DNA of 64,000 nt from Rhizobium sp. 2MFCol3.1 (lineage in GTDB: Bacteria > Pseudomonadota > Alphaproteobacteria > Rhizobiales > Rhizobiaceae): positions 124,001-188,000 of the forward strand of contig NZ_KB898357.1 of NCBI RefSeq assembly GCF_000377565.1, read 5' to 3'. A program made the position numbers and the translations under genes. This document shows, piece by piece, positions 35,901 through 46,260 of the stretch. How positions within the stretch are numbered: position 1 is the stretch's first letter; every line of letters starts with the position of its first letter. The notes beneath the pieces were generated by a model. It searched no databases. It worked only from the letters and a program-made list of their open reading frames with translations, and was not told the origin of the DNA.

Positions 35901-38147
35901 TTACTCGTAAAGCCGACGCACGGTCGCAACGCAATCCAGCTCATTCAGCTGCGCAAGCAATTGATTCAACTGGCGAAGATCCCAAACCTCGACATCAAGC
36001 GCCATCTCCGTGAAGTCGGTCGCGACGCGAACCGTGTTGAAGACGCGGATGTTGACGTCGACATCGGCCACGGTGCGGGCGAGCTTTGCGAGCGTGCCGG
36101 GTTCGTTCAGCGCATTCACCAGTATGCGGGCCATGAAGCGCGACTTGTTGGCCTCATCGAGATCCCAACGCACGTCGATCCAGCGATCGGGCTGCTCGTC
36201 GAACCGCTGCAGCACGGGCGACTGGATCGGATAGATCGTGATGCCCTTGGCGTTCTCCGTCGTGTTGGTGATACCGACGATGCGGTCGCCGGGCACAGCG
36301 CCTGTCGGCGCGAACTGCACGTCGATATTGCTCGAGATACCACGGATCGGCACGGCCTCGGCATCGCCGAGCGCCTCAAGTCCATTTGGCGCATGCTCGG
36401 TTGCCTTGCCCTTATCCGGAATCTTGAAGATCATGCCGGTGGCGCTGCGAACATTGAACCAACCATCATCGCCCGAGGGCTTAGAGGTGATGCGCTCTTC
36501 CTGGTGATCGGGATAGACGGCGCGCAGTACGTCGAGCGACGACATTTCGCCGCGGCCGACCGAGGCAATCGCGTCCTCGACATCCTTCTGGCCGAGGCGG
36601 TGCAGCGCCGGCTTCATCGCCTCGCGGGAGAAAACCTTGCCGGCGCGATCGAAGGTGCGCTCGAGAATGCGGTGGCCGAGGCCGGCATATTGCTTGCGGA
36701 TGGCCATGCGGGTGGCGCGGCGGATGGCGGCGCGCGCCTTGCCGGTCACAACGATCTCTTCCCAGGCCGCCGGCGGCACCTGCACGCCGGAGCGGATGAT
36801 CTCGACCTCGTCGCCATTCGCAAGGCGGGTGACGAGCGGCATGATGCGGCCGTTGATCTTGGCGCCAACCGTGGTGTCGCCGATGTTTGTGTGCACCGCA
36901 TAGGCGAAGTCGATCGGGGTCGCGCCGCGCGGAAGCGCAATCAGCTTTCCTTTCGGCGTGAAGCAGAAGACCTGGTCTTGGAACAGCTCGAGCTTGGTGT
37001 GCTCCAGAAACTCTTCCGGGCTATCACCTTCGGCCAGCGCCTCGATCGTGTGGCGGAGCCAGGAATAGGCGTTGGATTCGCGCGAGAGAATGTCGCCATC
37101 GGCATTGGTGGCGCCGTCCTTGTAAAGCGTGTGGGCGGCGATACCGAACTCGGCGATCTCGTGCATGCGCTTGGTGCGGATCTGCAGCTCGATGCGCTGG
37201 CTCGACGGGCCGACGATGGTGGTATGAAGCGAACGATAATCGTTCTGCTTTGGCGTCGAGATATAATCCTTGAAGCGGCCGGGGACGACGCGCCAGCGGG
37301 TATGGACGATGCCGAGACCACGGTAGCAGGACGGAATATCGTCGACGATGATGCGGAAGCCATAGACATCCGACAGCTGCTCGAAGGAGAGCGACTTCGA
37401 CTGCATCTTGCGAAAGACGGAATAAGGCTTCTTCTGGCGCCCCTTGACGTAGGCGTTGGTCAGGCCGTTGGCGACAAGCAGGTCGCGCAGCTCGGTCTCG
37501 ATCTTCTTGACCAGGCCCTCATTGCGCCGAGACAGCTCCTCGAGCCGCTTGGTGACCGTGTCGTAGGCCTCGGGGTTGATGTGGCGGAAGGACAGGTCCT
37601 CCAGCTCCTCGCGCATATCCTGCATACCCATGCGGCCGGCGAGCGGCGCGTAGATATCCATCGTCTCTTCGGAAATGCGGGCGCGCTTTTCCGGCGACAT
37701 GTGGTCGAGGGTGCGCATGTTGTGCAGGCGGTCGGCCAGCTTGACCAAGAGGACGCGCACATCGTCGGAGATGGCAAGCAGCAGCTTGCGCAGGTTTTCG
37801 GCCTGCTTGGCCTTCTTGGTGACGAGATCGAGCTTCTTGATCTTCGTGAGACCCTCGACCAGGCGGCCGATGTCTTCGCCGAAGAGTTCATCGATCTCGG
37901 CGCGGGTCGCGGTCGTGTCTTCTATGGTGTCATGCAACAGAGCGACGGCGATCGTCGACTCGTCGAGATGCATGTCCGTGAGGATGGCGGCGACTTCGAG
38001 CGGGTGGGAGATATAGGGATCGCCGCTTGCCCGCTTCTGCTGCCCATGCTTCTGCATGGCATAGACATAGGCTTTGTTGAGCAGGGCTTCGTTGGCGTCG
38101 GGCTTGTATTTCTGAACCCGCTCCACGAGCTCGTACTGCCGCATCAT
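35901..38147 (-). CDS. relA: Bifunctional (p)ppGpp synthetase/hydrolase
   Basis: A 748-residue Rel/SpoT enzyme (747 if the second ATG is used) that makes and degrades the alarmone (p)ppGpp. The hydrolase motif HDTIED is at residues 72-77, so the hydrolase is intact. The synthetase domain follows (about 235-370, with YGFRIIVDD and DYISTPKQNDYRSLHT), then TGS (about 390-450, FTPKGKLIALPRGATPIDFA) and a C-terminal ACT domain (about 665-745). It lies downstream of rpoZ, which encodes an RNA polymerase subunit contacted by ppGpp. Confidence 0.97.
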   Translation of the reverse strand: MMRQYELVERVQKYKPDANEALLNKAYVYAMQKHGQQKRASGDPYISHPLEVAAILTDMHLDESTIAVALLHDTIEDTTATRAEIDELFGEDIGRLVEGLTKIKKLDLVTKKAKQAENLRKLLLAISDDVRVLLVKLADRLHNMRTLDHMSPEKRARISEETMDIYAPLAGRMGMQDMREELEDLSFRHINPEAYDTVTKRLEELSRRNEGLVKKIETELRDLLVANGLTNAYVKGRQKKPYSVFRKMQSKSLSFEQLSDVYGFRIIVDDIPSCYRGLGIVHTRWRVVPGRFKDYISTPKQNDYRSLHTTIVGPSSQRIELQIRTKRMHEIAEFGIAAHTLYKDGATNADGDILSRESNAYSWLRHTIEALAEGDSPEEFLEHTKLELFQDQVFCFTPKGKLIALPRGATPIDFAYAVHTNIGDTTVGAKINGRIMPLVTRLANGDEVEIIRSGVQVPPAAWEEIVVTGKARAAIRRATRMAIRKQYAGLGHRILERTFDRAGKVFSREAMKPALHRLGQKDVEDAIASVGRGEMSSLDVLRAVYPDHQEERITSKPSGDDGWFNVRSATGMIFKIPDKGKATEHAPNGLEALGDAEAVPIRGISSNIDVQFAPTGAVPGDRIVGITNTTENAKGITIYPIQSPVLQRFDEQPDRWIDVRWDLDEANKSRFMARILVNALNEPGTLAKLARTVADVDVNIRVFNTVRVATDFTEMALDVEVWDLRQLNQLLAQLNELDCVATVRRLYE

Positions 38148-38247
38148 GCCGAAACCACTCCATCACAAAAGAAAAGCGCGCCAATCACAGATTGGCGCAC
38201 GTGATACTCAATCATATGCCGAAGCAATAATGGCGCAAGATTGACGA

Positions 38248-38646
38248 TTAGTAATCGTCGCTCTTTTCCGGCGGCACGAGGCCCTCGATACCGGCCAGAA
38301 GCTCTTCTTCCGACATCTGGTCGAAGGTGATCGTCTCTGGAGCGTCTTCCTGCTCTTCGCCATCGGCAGCAGCCGCGGTGGTGATGAGGCTTGCCGGATC
38401 GGGCTCGGGCTCGTCGACTTCGACGTGCTTCTGCAGCGAATGGATCAGGTCTTCCTTCAGGTCGTCGGGAGACAGCATCTCGTCGGCGATCTCGCGAAGG
38501 GCGACGACCGGGTTCTTGTCGTTGTCGCGATCGATGGTGATCGAGGCGCCCTGGGAAATCAGCCGGGCACGGTGGCTGGCAAGCAGAACCAGCTCGAAGC
38601 GGTTCTCAACTTTGTCAATGCAATCTTCTACTGTGACACGGGCCAT
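38248..38646 (-). CDS. rpoZ: RNA polymerase omega subunit
   Basis: A 132-residue omega subunit, which aids assembly of the RNA polymerase and forms part of a ppGpp site. The N-terminus [20 protein letters not shown] and the following [11 protein letters not shown] are family signatures. An acidic C-terminal extension is typical of alphaproteobacteria. It is 100 bases upstream of relA on the same strand. Confidence 0.96.
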   Translation of the reverse strand: MARVTVEDCIDKVENRFELVLLASHRARLISQGASITIDRDNDKNPVVALREIADEMLSPDDLKEDLIHSLQKHVEVDEPEPDPASLITTAAAADGEEQEDAPETITFDQMSEEELLAGIEGLVPPEKSDDY

Positions 38647-38927
38647 TGCCTGTCCTTTACGGTCGGGATCTCGGGATTAGCACGGCGATACAATTAAAAG
38701 CAGGCGAATTCAAGTTTTTAGTGAAGGAGCCGTTCGAGCCTGTGGGAACTTTCTAATTTTAGAGGTTTCCACTAAAAGTTGCTTGGAATATGCCGAATCC
38801 TGCCCTAAATCTGACTTATATGAATAGTTCATAAAGTAAGAATTGTTCTGAATTTTTCAGATAACCCATTGTTTTCATGGGCTATCTGCAGCCGCATATT
38901 AGATTACTCAAAGTGGATTGGTACGCG

Positions 38928-39509
38928 ATGTTCGACCCGCGAGAAAAAATTGCACTTTTCATTGATGGCGCCAATCTCTACGCGGCGTCCAAGAGTCTCG
39001 GCTTTGATATCGACTACAGAAAACTTCTGAAAGCCTTCCAGAAGCGCGGATATCTGCTGCGCGCCTATTATTACACGGCCCTGATCGAGGACCAGGAATA
39101 TTCCTCGATCCGCCCGCTGATCGACTGGCTGGATTACAACGGCTACAAGGTCGTGACCAAGCCGGCCAAGGAATTCACCGACTCCATGGGCCGCCGCAAG
39201 ATCAAGGGCAACATGGATATCGAGCTCGCGATCGATGCCATGGAGCAATCGGAAACCGTCGATCACCTGGTGATCTTCTCCGGCGACGGCGATTTCACGA
39301 CGCTGGTCGAGGCACTGCAGCGCAAGGGCCGGAAGGTCTCGATCATCTCGACGATGGCGACACAGCCGCCAATGATCGCCGACGATCTGCGCCGCCAGGC
39401 GGATCACTTCATCGACCTCTTGTCCCTGAAGAGCGAAATCGGCCGCGACCCATCCGAGCGCCCTGCCCGTCCGGTCGAGCCTGCGGCATCCAGCGACTTC
39501 GAAAGCTGA
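38928..39509 (+). CDS. NYN domain protein (LabA/DUF88 family)
   Basis: A 193-residue NYN-domain protein with a PIN-like nuclease fold. Acidic residues expected at the active site are seen in IALFIDGANLYAASKS, KGNMDIELAIDAM and VIFSGDGDFTTLV. Such proteins are probably metal-dependent RNases. I placed the start at ATG 38928 (MFDPREKIALF); an in-frame ATG at 38877 adds 17 non-family residues. A strong hairpin follows the gene. Confidence 0.9.
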   Translation: MFDPREKIALFIDGANLYAASKSLGFDIDYRKLLKAFQKRGYLLRAYYYTALIEDQEYSSIRPLIDWLDYNGYKVVTKPAKEFTDSMGRRKIKGNMDIELAIDAMEQSETVDHLVIFSGDGDFTTLVEALQRKGRKVSIISTMATQPPMIADDLRRQADHFIDLLSLKSEIGRDPSERPARPVEPAASSDFES

Positions 39510-39533
39510 CGCGAGCAACCAAAGCTCCAAAAG

Positions 39534-39560
39534 AAAACCGCGGCATTTGCCGCGGTTTTG
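39534..39560. terminator. Bidirectional terminator
   Basis: A perfect 11-pair stem, AAAACCGCGGC and GCCGCGGTTTT, with an ATTT loop. It lies between the NYN and smpB stops, and has A-run and T-run arms, so it can terminate both converging genes. Confidence 0.85.
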
Positions 39561-39578
39561 ATTCAGGCCGCTATTTGA

Positions 39579-40058
39579 TCAGCCATTATCCTTGAGAAGC
39601 CGGCTCTTCTGCCGATTCCAATCGCGCTCTTTTTCAGACTCGCGCTTGTCGTGAAGCTTCTTGCCCTTGGCGAGCGCCAGTTCCATCTTCGCGCGGCCGC
39701 GATCGTTGAAATAGATCTTCAACGGGATGAGCGTCATGCCTTCGCGATTGATGCCTGCGCGCAGGCGGTTGATCTCGCGGCCCGAAAGCAAGAGCTTGCG
39801 GCGGCGGCGCGGCTCGTGGTTGAAGCGGTTGGCCTGCAGATATTCCGGAAGATAGGAATTGATCAGCCAGATCTCGCCGCCCTCGTCCGATGCGTAGGAT
39901 TCGGCGATATTGGCCTTGCCCTCGCGCAGCGACTTGACCTCGGTGCCCATCAGCACCAAGCCAGCCTCGTAGGTATCGACGATCTCGTAGTTGTAGCGCG
40001 CCTTGCGGTTTTCGGCGACGATCTTCTTGACGACGCGCTGGCTGCCTTTGGGGGCCAT
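39579..40058 (-). CDS. smpB: SsrA-binding protein SmpB
   Basis: Binds tmRNA and delivers it to stalled ribosomes for trans-translation. The 159-residue protein has [19 protein letters not shown], the [14 protein letters not shown] signature, and a basic C-terminal tail ([20 protein letters not shown]). ATG 40058 ([11 protein letters not shown]) is favoured over one at 40070. It lies 112 bases downstream of dapA on the same strand. Confidence 0.97.
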   Translation of the reverse strand: MAPKGSQRVVKKIVAENRKARYNYEIVDTYEAGLVLMGTEVKSLREGKANIAESYASDEGGEIWLINSYLPEYLQANRFNHEPRRRRKLLLSGREINRLRAGINREGMTLIPLKIYFNDRGRAKMELALAKGKKLHDKRESEKERDWNRQKSRLLKDNG

Positions 40059-40170
40059 GACAAATTCCAATTGCTCGGGGGCGCGATATCCGCGCCCGCA
40101 CTTCTCGGCTCTATGTAGAGGCGCGGCCCATCTTTGTGAAGGCCGCGCGTTTTATCGGTTCAGCAGGCGA

Positions 40171-41055
40171 TCAGTTCAGAAGGCCGGCGTGGCGCAGCGC
40201 CGCGTCGAGTGCCGCTTCCGTGCTTGCCTCCAGCGAGGAGACCAACGGCGAGCGGACCGCGCGGTTCATGCCGCGGATCTTCGAGAGGCCGTACTTGGCG
40301 CCACAGAGGCCCGGCTCCAGGAAGATCGCCTTGTGCAGCGGCATCAGGCGGTCCTGACATTCGAGCGCTTTCGCGAAATCGCCAGCCAGCGTCGCGGCCT
40401 GGAACTCGGCACAGAGGCGCGGGGCGACATTGGCGGTCACCGAAATGCAGCCGACGCCGCCATGGGCATTGAAGCCGAGCGCCGTTGCGTCTTCGCCGGA
40501 GAGCTGGCGGAAATCCTTGCCGCAGGTGATGCGCTGCTCGGATACGCGCTCGATTTTGCCGGTGGCATCCTTGACGCCGACGATGTTGCCGTATGTCTTC
40601 GCAAGGGCGCCCATGGTTTCCGGCGACATGTCGATGACCGAACGGCCCGGGATATTGTAGATGTAGATCGGCAGCTTGATGGCTTCCGCGACCGCTGCAA
40701 AATGGGCGTAGAGGCCCTTCTGCGTCGGCTTGTTGTAATAGGGCGTGACGACGAGAACCGCGTCGGCACCGGCCTTTTCGGCGTGCTGAGCGAGTTCGAC
40801 GGCTTCGCGGGTGTTGTTGGAGCCGGCACCTGCCATGACGGGAACGCGCTTGGCGGCCGCCTCGATACAGAGTTCGACCACGCGTTTGTGTTCGGCATGC
40901 GACAGGGTCGGGGATTCGCCGGTCGTTCCGACTGGAACGAGACCGCTGCTGCCTTCCTTGATCTGCCAGTCGACATGGGCGGCGAAGGCCGCTTCATCCA
41001 CAAGGCCAGCATCGGTGAAAGGCGTGACGAGTGCGGGAATGGATCCCTGGAACAT
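40171..41055 (-). CDS. dapA: 4-hydroxy-tetrahydrodipicolinate synthase
   Basis: Condenses pyruvate and aspartate semialdehyde in lysine and diaminopimelate synthesis. The 294-residue TIM barrel starts [13 protein letters not shown], has [17 protein letters not shown], the tyrosine in [13 protein letters not shown], and the Schiff-base lysine in IVGVKDATG. The start at 41055 follows AAGGAG. An open frame reaching 41598 runs into the divergent lytic transglycosylase gene and is not real. Its last steps feed peptidoglycan, fitting the neighbouring lytic transglycosylase. Confidence 0.97.
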   Translation of the reverse strand: MFQGSIPALVTPFTDAGLVDEAAFAAHVDWQIKEGSSGLVPVGTTGESPTLSHAEHKRVVELCIEAAAKRVPVMAGAGSNNTREAVELAQHAEKAGADAVLVVTPYYNKPTQKGLYAHFAAVAEAIKLPIYIYNIPGRSVIDMSPETMGALAKTYGNIVGVKDATGKIERVSEQRITCGKDFRQLSGEDATALGFNAHGGVGCISVTANVAPRLCAEFQAATLAGDFAKALECQDRLMPLHKAIFLEPGLCGAKYGLSKIRGMNRAVRSPLVSSLEASTEAALDAALRHAGLLN

Positions 41056-41271
41056 GCAGAACTCCTTACGACCGCAATCCATGCTTCGGCCGCATTCCTT
41101 GAATACGAAGGAGCGCACCATAGTGCGGCAAAAAGGGTCCGACAAGCGTACAGAGCTTCGTTGCAACAAATTCCGATCGCAAATGTGAATGAAATTGAAG
41201 GGCTTCGGTAAGGTTTCGTTAATATGCGTCCCAGCAAATGTAGGGACGCGTTTCCATTGCGAGTATCCCTG

Positions 41272-43347
41272 ATGAAGAGAGCTGTTCTGATCCTGTCCGC
41301 GCTCGGCCTGACGGCCGCCGCATGGGGCACATTTGCCGCGCAGCTCCCAGGCGAAGACGCGCCCGTTCCCGACGTCCGGCCGATCGGCTACATGCCGCAA
41401 ACCTCGCTGCCGGAATCGATGACGACAGGCGCGATACCGCGAAGCCAGGCAATCGCCCCCGTCAACAGCGACCTGAAGAGCGGCCTCGATGCGCTTTCCG
41501 CCAAGGACCCGATGCAGGCGATTTCGATCCGCGACGGCATGGCGCAGGGCACGCTCGACCGGCACATTCTGACCTGGGCGATCGCCGTCTCCGGACAAAA
41601 GGGCGTACCCTCGGTCGAGATCGCTACCGCTGCCCAGGAATTGAAGGGCTGGCCCGGGCTCGCAAAGCTCAGGATATACTCCGAACGTGCGCTCTATGAC
41701 GAAAACCCCTCGCCCTCGGCCGTTCTCGCGGCCTTCGGCGAAACCGCGCCGGAAACGACGTCAGGCGCGATGATCCTGTCGCGCGCGCTTGTCGCCACCG
41801 GCAAGCAGCAGCAGGCGGCGAAATATATGCGCAAGGTCTGGCGCGGCGAGACGCTGGACAAGGCGACGGAAGACAAGATCCTTGCCGAGTTCGCAGGCTT
41901 GCTCACCGTTGCCGACCACAAGGCGCGCATGGAATACCTGATGTATCGCAACCGCACGGCGCAGGCCAAGCGCTTCGGCGATCTCGGGCAGGCGCAATCG
42001 CTCTACAAGGCGTGGGAAGCCGTCGCCAACAAGGCGGCGAACGCGGGCGCGCTTCTTGCCGGTGTCGATGGCAAGTGGAACGGCGATCCCGGCTATCTCT
42101 TCGCGCGCATCGAATATCTGCGCAAGCAGGAGAAGTATCCGGAGGCCGCCAAGCTTCTGCAGCAGATGCCGCGCGACCGAGAGGAACTCGTCAACGCCGG
42201 CGAATGGTGGAATGAGCAGCGGATCGTCAGCCGTGGGCTGGTCGATCAGGGACAGTTCAAGATTGCATATGGCATCGTCTCGAAATACGCCGCGACGACG
42301 CCGACCGACATCGTCGAGGCAGAATTCCATGCCGGCTGGTACGCGCTGCGCGGGCTGCAGGACCCGACAACGGCCCAGACGCATTTCCGCAAGATCCTCG
42401 ACTTCTCCAACGGCCCGATTTCCGTATCGCGCGCCTACTACTGGATGGGACGCTCGGCCGAGGCTGGCGGCGCCGGCAAGGCCGCCGAGTTCTACGCCAA
42501 GGCCGCGGGCTATCCGACCACCTTCTACGGCCAGCTTGCCGGCGAGAAGCTCGGCCGCAAGACGATCAATGTCAGCTACCCCTCGCCAAGCCCGGCAGAT
42601 CGTCAGCGCTATCAGGCGCGCGAGGCCGTGCAGGCGATCGCCCGGCTCGACGCCGCCGGCCATGGCTGGCGGGCCAACGCGCTCTATCTGGCTCTCGGCG
42701 AACAGATGCAGAGCCCGGGCGAACTCGCCATCCTCTCCGCGCAGGCCGAGCGCTCCGGCGATCACCATCTGTCGCTGCAGATCGGCAAGAGCGCATATGC
42801 GCGCGGCGTCGATGTCGCGGCGCTGGCCTTCCCGATCGGCGTCATTCCCGGCACCGCCAACATCTCGGGCTCCGGCAAGGCGCTCGCTTATGCGATCGCC
42901 CGGCAGGAAAGCGCCTTCAATCCGACGGCGGTCTCCGTCGCCGACGCGCGCGGCCTGCTGCAGATCCTGCCCGGAACGGCGATGGCCGTCGCCAAGCGCC
43001 ACAACATCGCCTATTCCAAGGACAAGCTGACCGCAGACGCCGGCTATAACGCGACGCTCGGCGCGCATTATCTCGGCGAACAGATCGACGCGTTCGGCGG
43101 CTCCTACATCATGACATTCATCGCCTACAATGCCGGACCTAAGCGTGTTCCGGAATGGATCGGCCGCTATGGCGATCCGCGCGGCAAATCGATCGACGCC
43201 GTCGTCGACTGGATCGAGCGCATCCCCTTCCCCGAGACACGCAACTATGTGCAGCGGGTGATGGAGAATTACGAGGTCTACAAGGCCCGCCTCGGCCAGC
43301 CCGCCAGCATTCAGCAGGACCTGATCGGTGGACGTAACGGGTCCTAA
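41272..43347 (+). CDS. Soluble lytic murein transglycosylase (family 1)
   Basis: A 691-residue periplasmic enzyme cleaving peptidoglycan with 1,6-anhydromuramyl product formation. A signal peptide ([18 protein letters not shown]) is followed by a long alpha-superhelical part, and a C-terminal SLT domain from about residue 540. The catalytic glutamate is in [14 protein letters not shown], followed by [10 protein letters not shown] and [14 protein letters not shown]. The architecture matches E. coli Slt70. ATG 41272 gives the signal peptide directly. Confidence 0.94.
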   Translation: MKRAVLILSALGLTAAAWGTFAAQLPGEDAPVPDVRPIGYMPQTSLPESMTTGAIPRSQAIAPVNSDLKSGLDALSAKDPMQAISIRDGMAQGTLDRHILTWAIAVSGQKGVPSVEIATAAQELKGWPGLAKLRIYSERALYDENPSPSAVLAAFGETAPETTSGAMILSRALVATGKQQQAAKYMRKVWRGETLDKATEDKILAEFAGLLTVADHKARMEYLMYRNRTAQAKRFGDLGQAQSLYKAWEAVANKAANAGALLAGVDGKWNGDPGYLFARIEYLRKQEKYPEAAKLLQQMPRDREELVNAGEWWNEQRIVSRGLVDQGQFKIAYGIVSKYAATTPTDIVEAEFHAGWYALRGLQDPTTAQTHFRKILDFSNGPISVSRAYYWMGRSAEAGGAGKAAEFYAKAAGYPTTFYGQLAGEKLGRKTINVSYPSPSPADRQRYQAREAVQAIARLDAAGHGWRANALYLALGEQMQSPGELAILSAQAERSGDHHLSLQIGKSAYARGVDVAALAFPIGVIPGTANISGSGKALAYAIARQESAFNPTAVSVADARGLLQILPGTAMAVAKRHNIAYSKDKLTADAGYNATLGAHYLGEQIDAFGGSYIMTFIAYNAGPKRVPEWIGRYGDPRGKSIDAVVDWIERIPFPETRNYVQRVMENYEVYKARLGQPASIQQDLIGGRNGS

Positions 43348-43410
43348 AAGCGGAGTTTGCCGGGCGGGACATCGGAGGTTAATCTCTTCTCGCCAAGGCG
43401 GGGAGAGACG

Positions 43411-44304
43411 ATGGACGATACGAACAGCCAAGCCTTTCAGGATCGAACTTATGTTTCCAGTGATGGCCTGACGCTGCATCTGCGGGACTATGATCTGGGC
43501 CCTGAGGCAGCCGAAGACAGGCTGCCGGTGATCTGTCTCCCTGGGCTGACGCGAAATTCCCGCGACTTTCATCAGCTGGCTCTGATCCTTTCGCGGGATT
43601 CGGTTGCTTCAAGCCGCGTCATCGCGCTTGATTACCGAGGGCGCGGCCTCTCCGAGTGGGATGAGAACAAGGCCAACTACAATCTTGCCGTTGAAGCTCG
43701 TGACGTCATCGAAGCCTGCACATATCTCGACATCGACCGCGCCGCCTTCATCGGCACCTCGCGTGGCGGGCTGATCCTGCACCTGCTTGCCGGGATGAAG
43801 TCTGAGCTGATTGCGGCGGCCGTTCTCAACGATATCGGCCCGGTCATCGAGGCCGAGGGCTTGATGAAGATTCGCGATGACCTCAACGGCGCGCGGCTGC
43901 CACGCGATATGGAAGAAGCAGCGGCGTTGCTGAAGCAGCGGCAGGGCGCTGACTTCCCTACTCTTTCGGATGACGACTGGGCGGAGATGGCGACAGCGAT
44001 CTATCGCGACATCGACGGTAAGCTGGTGCCTGATGTCGATCCAGCGATTGCCCAGCAGCTGTTGTCAGTCGACTTCACCAAACCGCTGAAAGATCTGTGG
44101 GAGCAATATGAGAGTTTCACGCCGATACCTTTGATGGTTGTTCGCGGGGAGAATTCGGCGTTGCTCACAGAGAACACGCTAACTGCGATGGCCGATAGAC
44201 ACTCCGGTCTCAAGATCGTGCGAGTTCCCCACCAAGGCCACCCGCCGCTGCTGCATCTGCAGCCTTCGCTCCGGAATATCCGGGCTTTTCTCACGGTAGC
44301 TTAG
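43411..44304 (+). CDS. Alpha/beta hydrolase
   Basis: A 297-residue alpha/beta-fold hydrolase. The oxyanion region PVICLPGLTRNSRDF, the strand-loop RVIALDYRGRGLSEWD, the nucleophile in FIGTSRGGLI (G-T-S-R-G-G) and the final histidine in RVPHQGHPPLL are present. The substrate is unknown. The start at 43411 follows GGGAGAG. It lies 63 bases after the transglycosylase stop. Confidence 0.88.
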   Translation: MDDTNSQAFQDRTYVSSDGLTLHLRDYDLGPEAAEDRLPVICLPGLTRNSRDFHQLALILSRDSVASSRVIALDYRGRGLSEWDENKANYNLAVEARDVIEACTYLDIDRAAFIGTSRGGLILHLLAGMKSELIAAAVLNDIGPVIEAEGLMKIRDDLNGARLPRDMEEAAALLKQRQGADFPTLSDDDWAEMATAIYRDIDGKLVPDVDPAIAQQLLSVDFTKPLKDLWEQYESFTPIPLMVVRGENSALLTENTLTAMADRHSGLKIVRVPHQGHPPLLHLQPSLRNIRAFLTVA

Positions 44305-44353
44305 CGTGCTCAGATCACGAGCTTTCCAGTACAATTTTCACTCCTCTAGAATG

Positions 44354-44384
44354 AAAAAAGCCCGGTTCTTTCGAACCGGGCTTG
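44354..44384 (-). terminator. Strong terminator of porin gene
   Basis: An 11-pair stem AAGCCCGGTTC and GAACCGGGCTT (44358-44383) with a short loop, followed on the minus strand by a run of T. It stands 28 bases past the porin stop. Confidence 0.85.
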
Positions 44385-44410
44385 CCTGATTAGACCGAAG
44401 TCAGATCAGA

Positions 44411-45451
44411 TTAGAATGCACGCTGCAGGCGGAAGTAGCCAGACCAGGTGTTGTCGTCAACAGCAACCGTACGGTCCTGCCACTGTACCGAAGCCTTGGC
44501 GTAGAAGTTTTCTACGATCTGGTAGTCAAGCGTTACGCCAGCCTTCCAGATGTCAACGTCGGTGAAGTCGGTAACCGTGGAGATCGTGCCAACCTGGCCG
44601 CCGTTCTTCGCGTTAGCGAAGTACTGAACAGCAGGGGTGATCTTGAACTTGTCGGTTGCCTGAATTGCGTATTCAGCAGCAACAGTCCATTCAGACTCTT
44701 CGAAGTAGGCGTTCGGGCCAGAAGCCCAAGCAGCTGCGAGGCCGAGGGTACCCGGACCGATTGCAACGGTGCCCATACCGCGGATCGCGCCTTCAGACGT
44801 GTCCGTGTCGTAGCCGCCGATCAGCTGGTAGCTGAATGCGCCAGCCTTGCCACCGATGCCAGCAGCGATACCGACGTTGTTAGCCGATTCGCCGAGACCC
44901 GTGTGGATCGAGTCTTCCAGTTCGTCAACCGAGATACCAGCGTAGAAGTCGCCGGACTCGTACTGATAACGGATCGAGTTATGCAGCGTGGAGTTCGAAG
45001 CGAGCGAGTCGGTTTCGCCAGAGAGGCCGTCGTCCCACCAGCTGTAGAACAGACCAGCGCGGAAGCCGGCGATGTCGATGTAAGCCGAGTCGAGGTACGA
45101 AGACTGGCTCGAAGCGTTGTCAGCGTCCGTCTGGAGAACGATTACGCCGGTGAGCGGGCCGTATTCGGTGTCGCTCTTAGCCGTGAACTGAACGTTACCA
45201 CGAGTGAACGAGTCCCAGTCAGACGTGCCCGACGCATCGCGGCCAGCGTTAACCTGGAAACGGATGTAACCTTCGATCTTCAGGCAGGTTTCCGTGCCCG
45301 GGATGTAGAAGTAGCCGGTGCCGTATGCGTCGCAAACGCGAACGTATTCTACTGCTTCCGGTTCAGCTGCAACAATCGCGTCAGCAGCCTGAGCGCCGGA
45401 TACAACTGCCAGGGCAGCTGCGGAGCCGAGAAGTAGGCTCTTGATGTTCAT
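44411..45451 (-). CDS. Outer membrane porin, RopA/Omp2b type
   Basis: A 346-residue outer-membrane beta-barrel porin of the alphaproteobacterial porin family (porin_2). A 22-residue signal peptide ends in SGAQA, then the mature N-terminus ADAIVAAEPEAVEYVRVCDA and CLKIEGYIRFQV. Two cysteines near residues 42 and 57 (VCDAYGTGYF and TETCLK) are typical. The C-terminal residue is phenylalanine (YFRLQRAF), as needed for barrel assembly. ATG 45451 follows GGAGG. Codon use is unusually uniform, as in highly expressed genes. Confidence 0.95.
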   Translation of the reverse strand: MNIKSLLLGSAAALAVVSGAQAADAIVAAEPEAVEYVRVCDAYGTGYFYIPGTETCLKIEGYIRFQVNAGRDASGTSDWDSFTRGNVQFTAKSDTEYGPLTGVIVLQTDADNASSQSSYLDSAYIDIAGFRAGLFYSWWDDGLSGETDSLASNSTLHNSIRYQYESGDFYAGISVDELEDSIHTGLGESANNVGIAAGIGGKAGAFSYQLIGGYDTDTSEGAIRGMGTVAIGPGTLGLAAAWASGPNAYFEESEWTVAAEYAIQATDKFKITPAVQYFANAKNGGQVGTISTVTDFTDVDIWKAGVTLDYQIVENFYAKASVQWQDRTVAVDDNTWSGYFRLQRAF

Positions 45452-46079
45452 ATTGACCTCCAATTCAAAGTTTCAATCGGATCCGGGTTTTCGCCGTTTT
45501 GGCAGCGTTCCCTGCCCCGTCACCGTGTTTCAAGAAGTCGGACGATCAACCGCCCTCGCTTCCGAAGTTGAAAATACAAGACCCGGCCTGTCGCGCAATC
45601 ACCAACTTGTGCGATTGGGGGATTTGCGACAGCCTTCCGTATGCGCTGTTGCTGAAAGGTCACAAATACGACATGCGGCCATTCCGTTTCTTTATACTTC
45701 GTTAAGAAAGCCCTGGTTTTGCGGGGGGTTAGTGCCAAGCGACAGCACGGCGGAACCCGGCGATGTGCCACATTGGTACCGTTTTCCGGCCAGATTCGGC
45801 GGGATAGCCAGGGATTTTAGCAGGCGAACAAATAAGCCGCGTGACAGATCGACGAATACGGCTGGTGGAATCGCTTGTGAAGCATCGGATGATTCTCAAA
45901 GCGATTCTACGCGGCGCTGTCATCGTCGTGTCATGTCGATGATGACAAGGTCCGCCGCGCGCAAAGACACGCTCGCATGAACACATATGTTCGATGCAAA
46001 ATTCACTGAAATGTCTGTTAGGAAAATCCGCTGATCTAGGGAGCGGCAACCGGGTGTCCGGGTCGGACAACTGGGATGA
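45452..46079. other. 628-base gap between porin and tRNA
   Basis: Holds the upstream region of the porin gene and the sequence downstream of tRNA-Ser. Several open frames here are short and lack ribosome sites or family features. I see no convincing gene. A long leader for the porin mRNA or a small RNA could be present. Confidence 0.5.
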
Positions 46080-46169
46080 TGGCGGAGAAGATGGGATTCG
46101 AACCCACGATACCCTTCCGGGTATACTCCCTTAGCAGGGGAGCGCCTTCGACCACTCGGCCACCTCTCC
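46080..46169 (-). tRNA. tRNA-Ser (anticodon GCT)
   Basis: A 90-base class II tRNA including an encoded CCA end (46080-46082). The acceptor stem pairs GGAGAGG with CTTCTCC. The anticodon stem is CTCCC and GGGAG enclosing CTGCTAA, giving anticodon GCT for AGC/AGU serine codons. The long variable arm (UAUACCCGGAAGGGUAUC) and the T-loop GTTCGAAT confirm a serine tRNA. Confidence 0.97.
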
Positions 46170-46231
46170 GGTCGAGAGCCTGATAGAGTCATTCGCTGGG
46201 GGACGCAAGCGCTTTTCGGCTTTGTCCCTGA

Positions 46232-46260
46232 AGAAAAAGCCGGCTTATTTCTAAGCCAGC
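46232..46260 (-). terminator. Terminator overlapping flavoprotein stop
   Basis: On the minus strand GCTGGCTTA, loop GAAA, TAAGCCGGC and TTTTT. The TAG stop of the flavoprotein gene (46251-46253) is inside the stem-loop. Confidence 0.7.

Noticed and set aside
35871-38204. 777-residue plus-strand open frame opposite relA
   Set aside because: It is antisense to a complete RelA/SpoT protein with all domains; the frame stays open only because of high GC and third-position bias.
41208-41222. Possible CtrA box (GTAA-N7-TTAA) before the lytic transglycosylase
   Set aside because: One half deviates from the consensus; too weak without conservation data.
41761-43572. 603-residue minus-strand open frame opposite the lytic transglycosylase
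   Set aside because: Shadow frame; crosses the gene boundary and has no domain.
45920-46192. Open frame covering the tRNA-Ser gene
   Set aside because: It reads through the tRNA; the tRNA structure explains the sequence.
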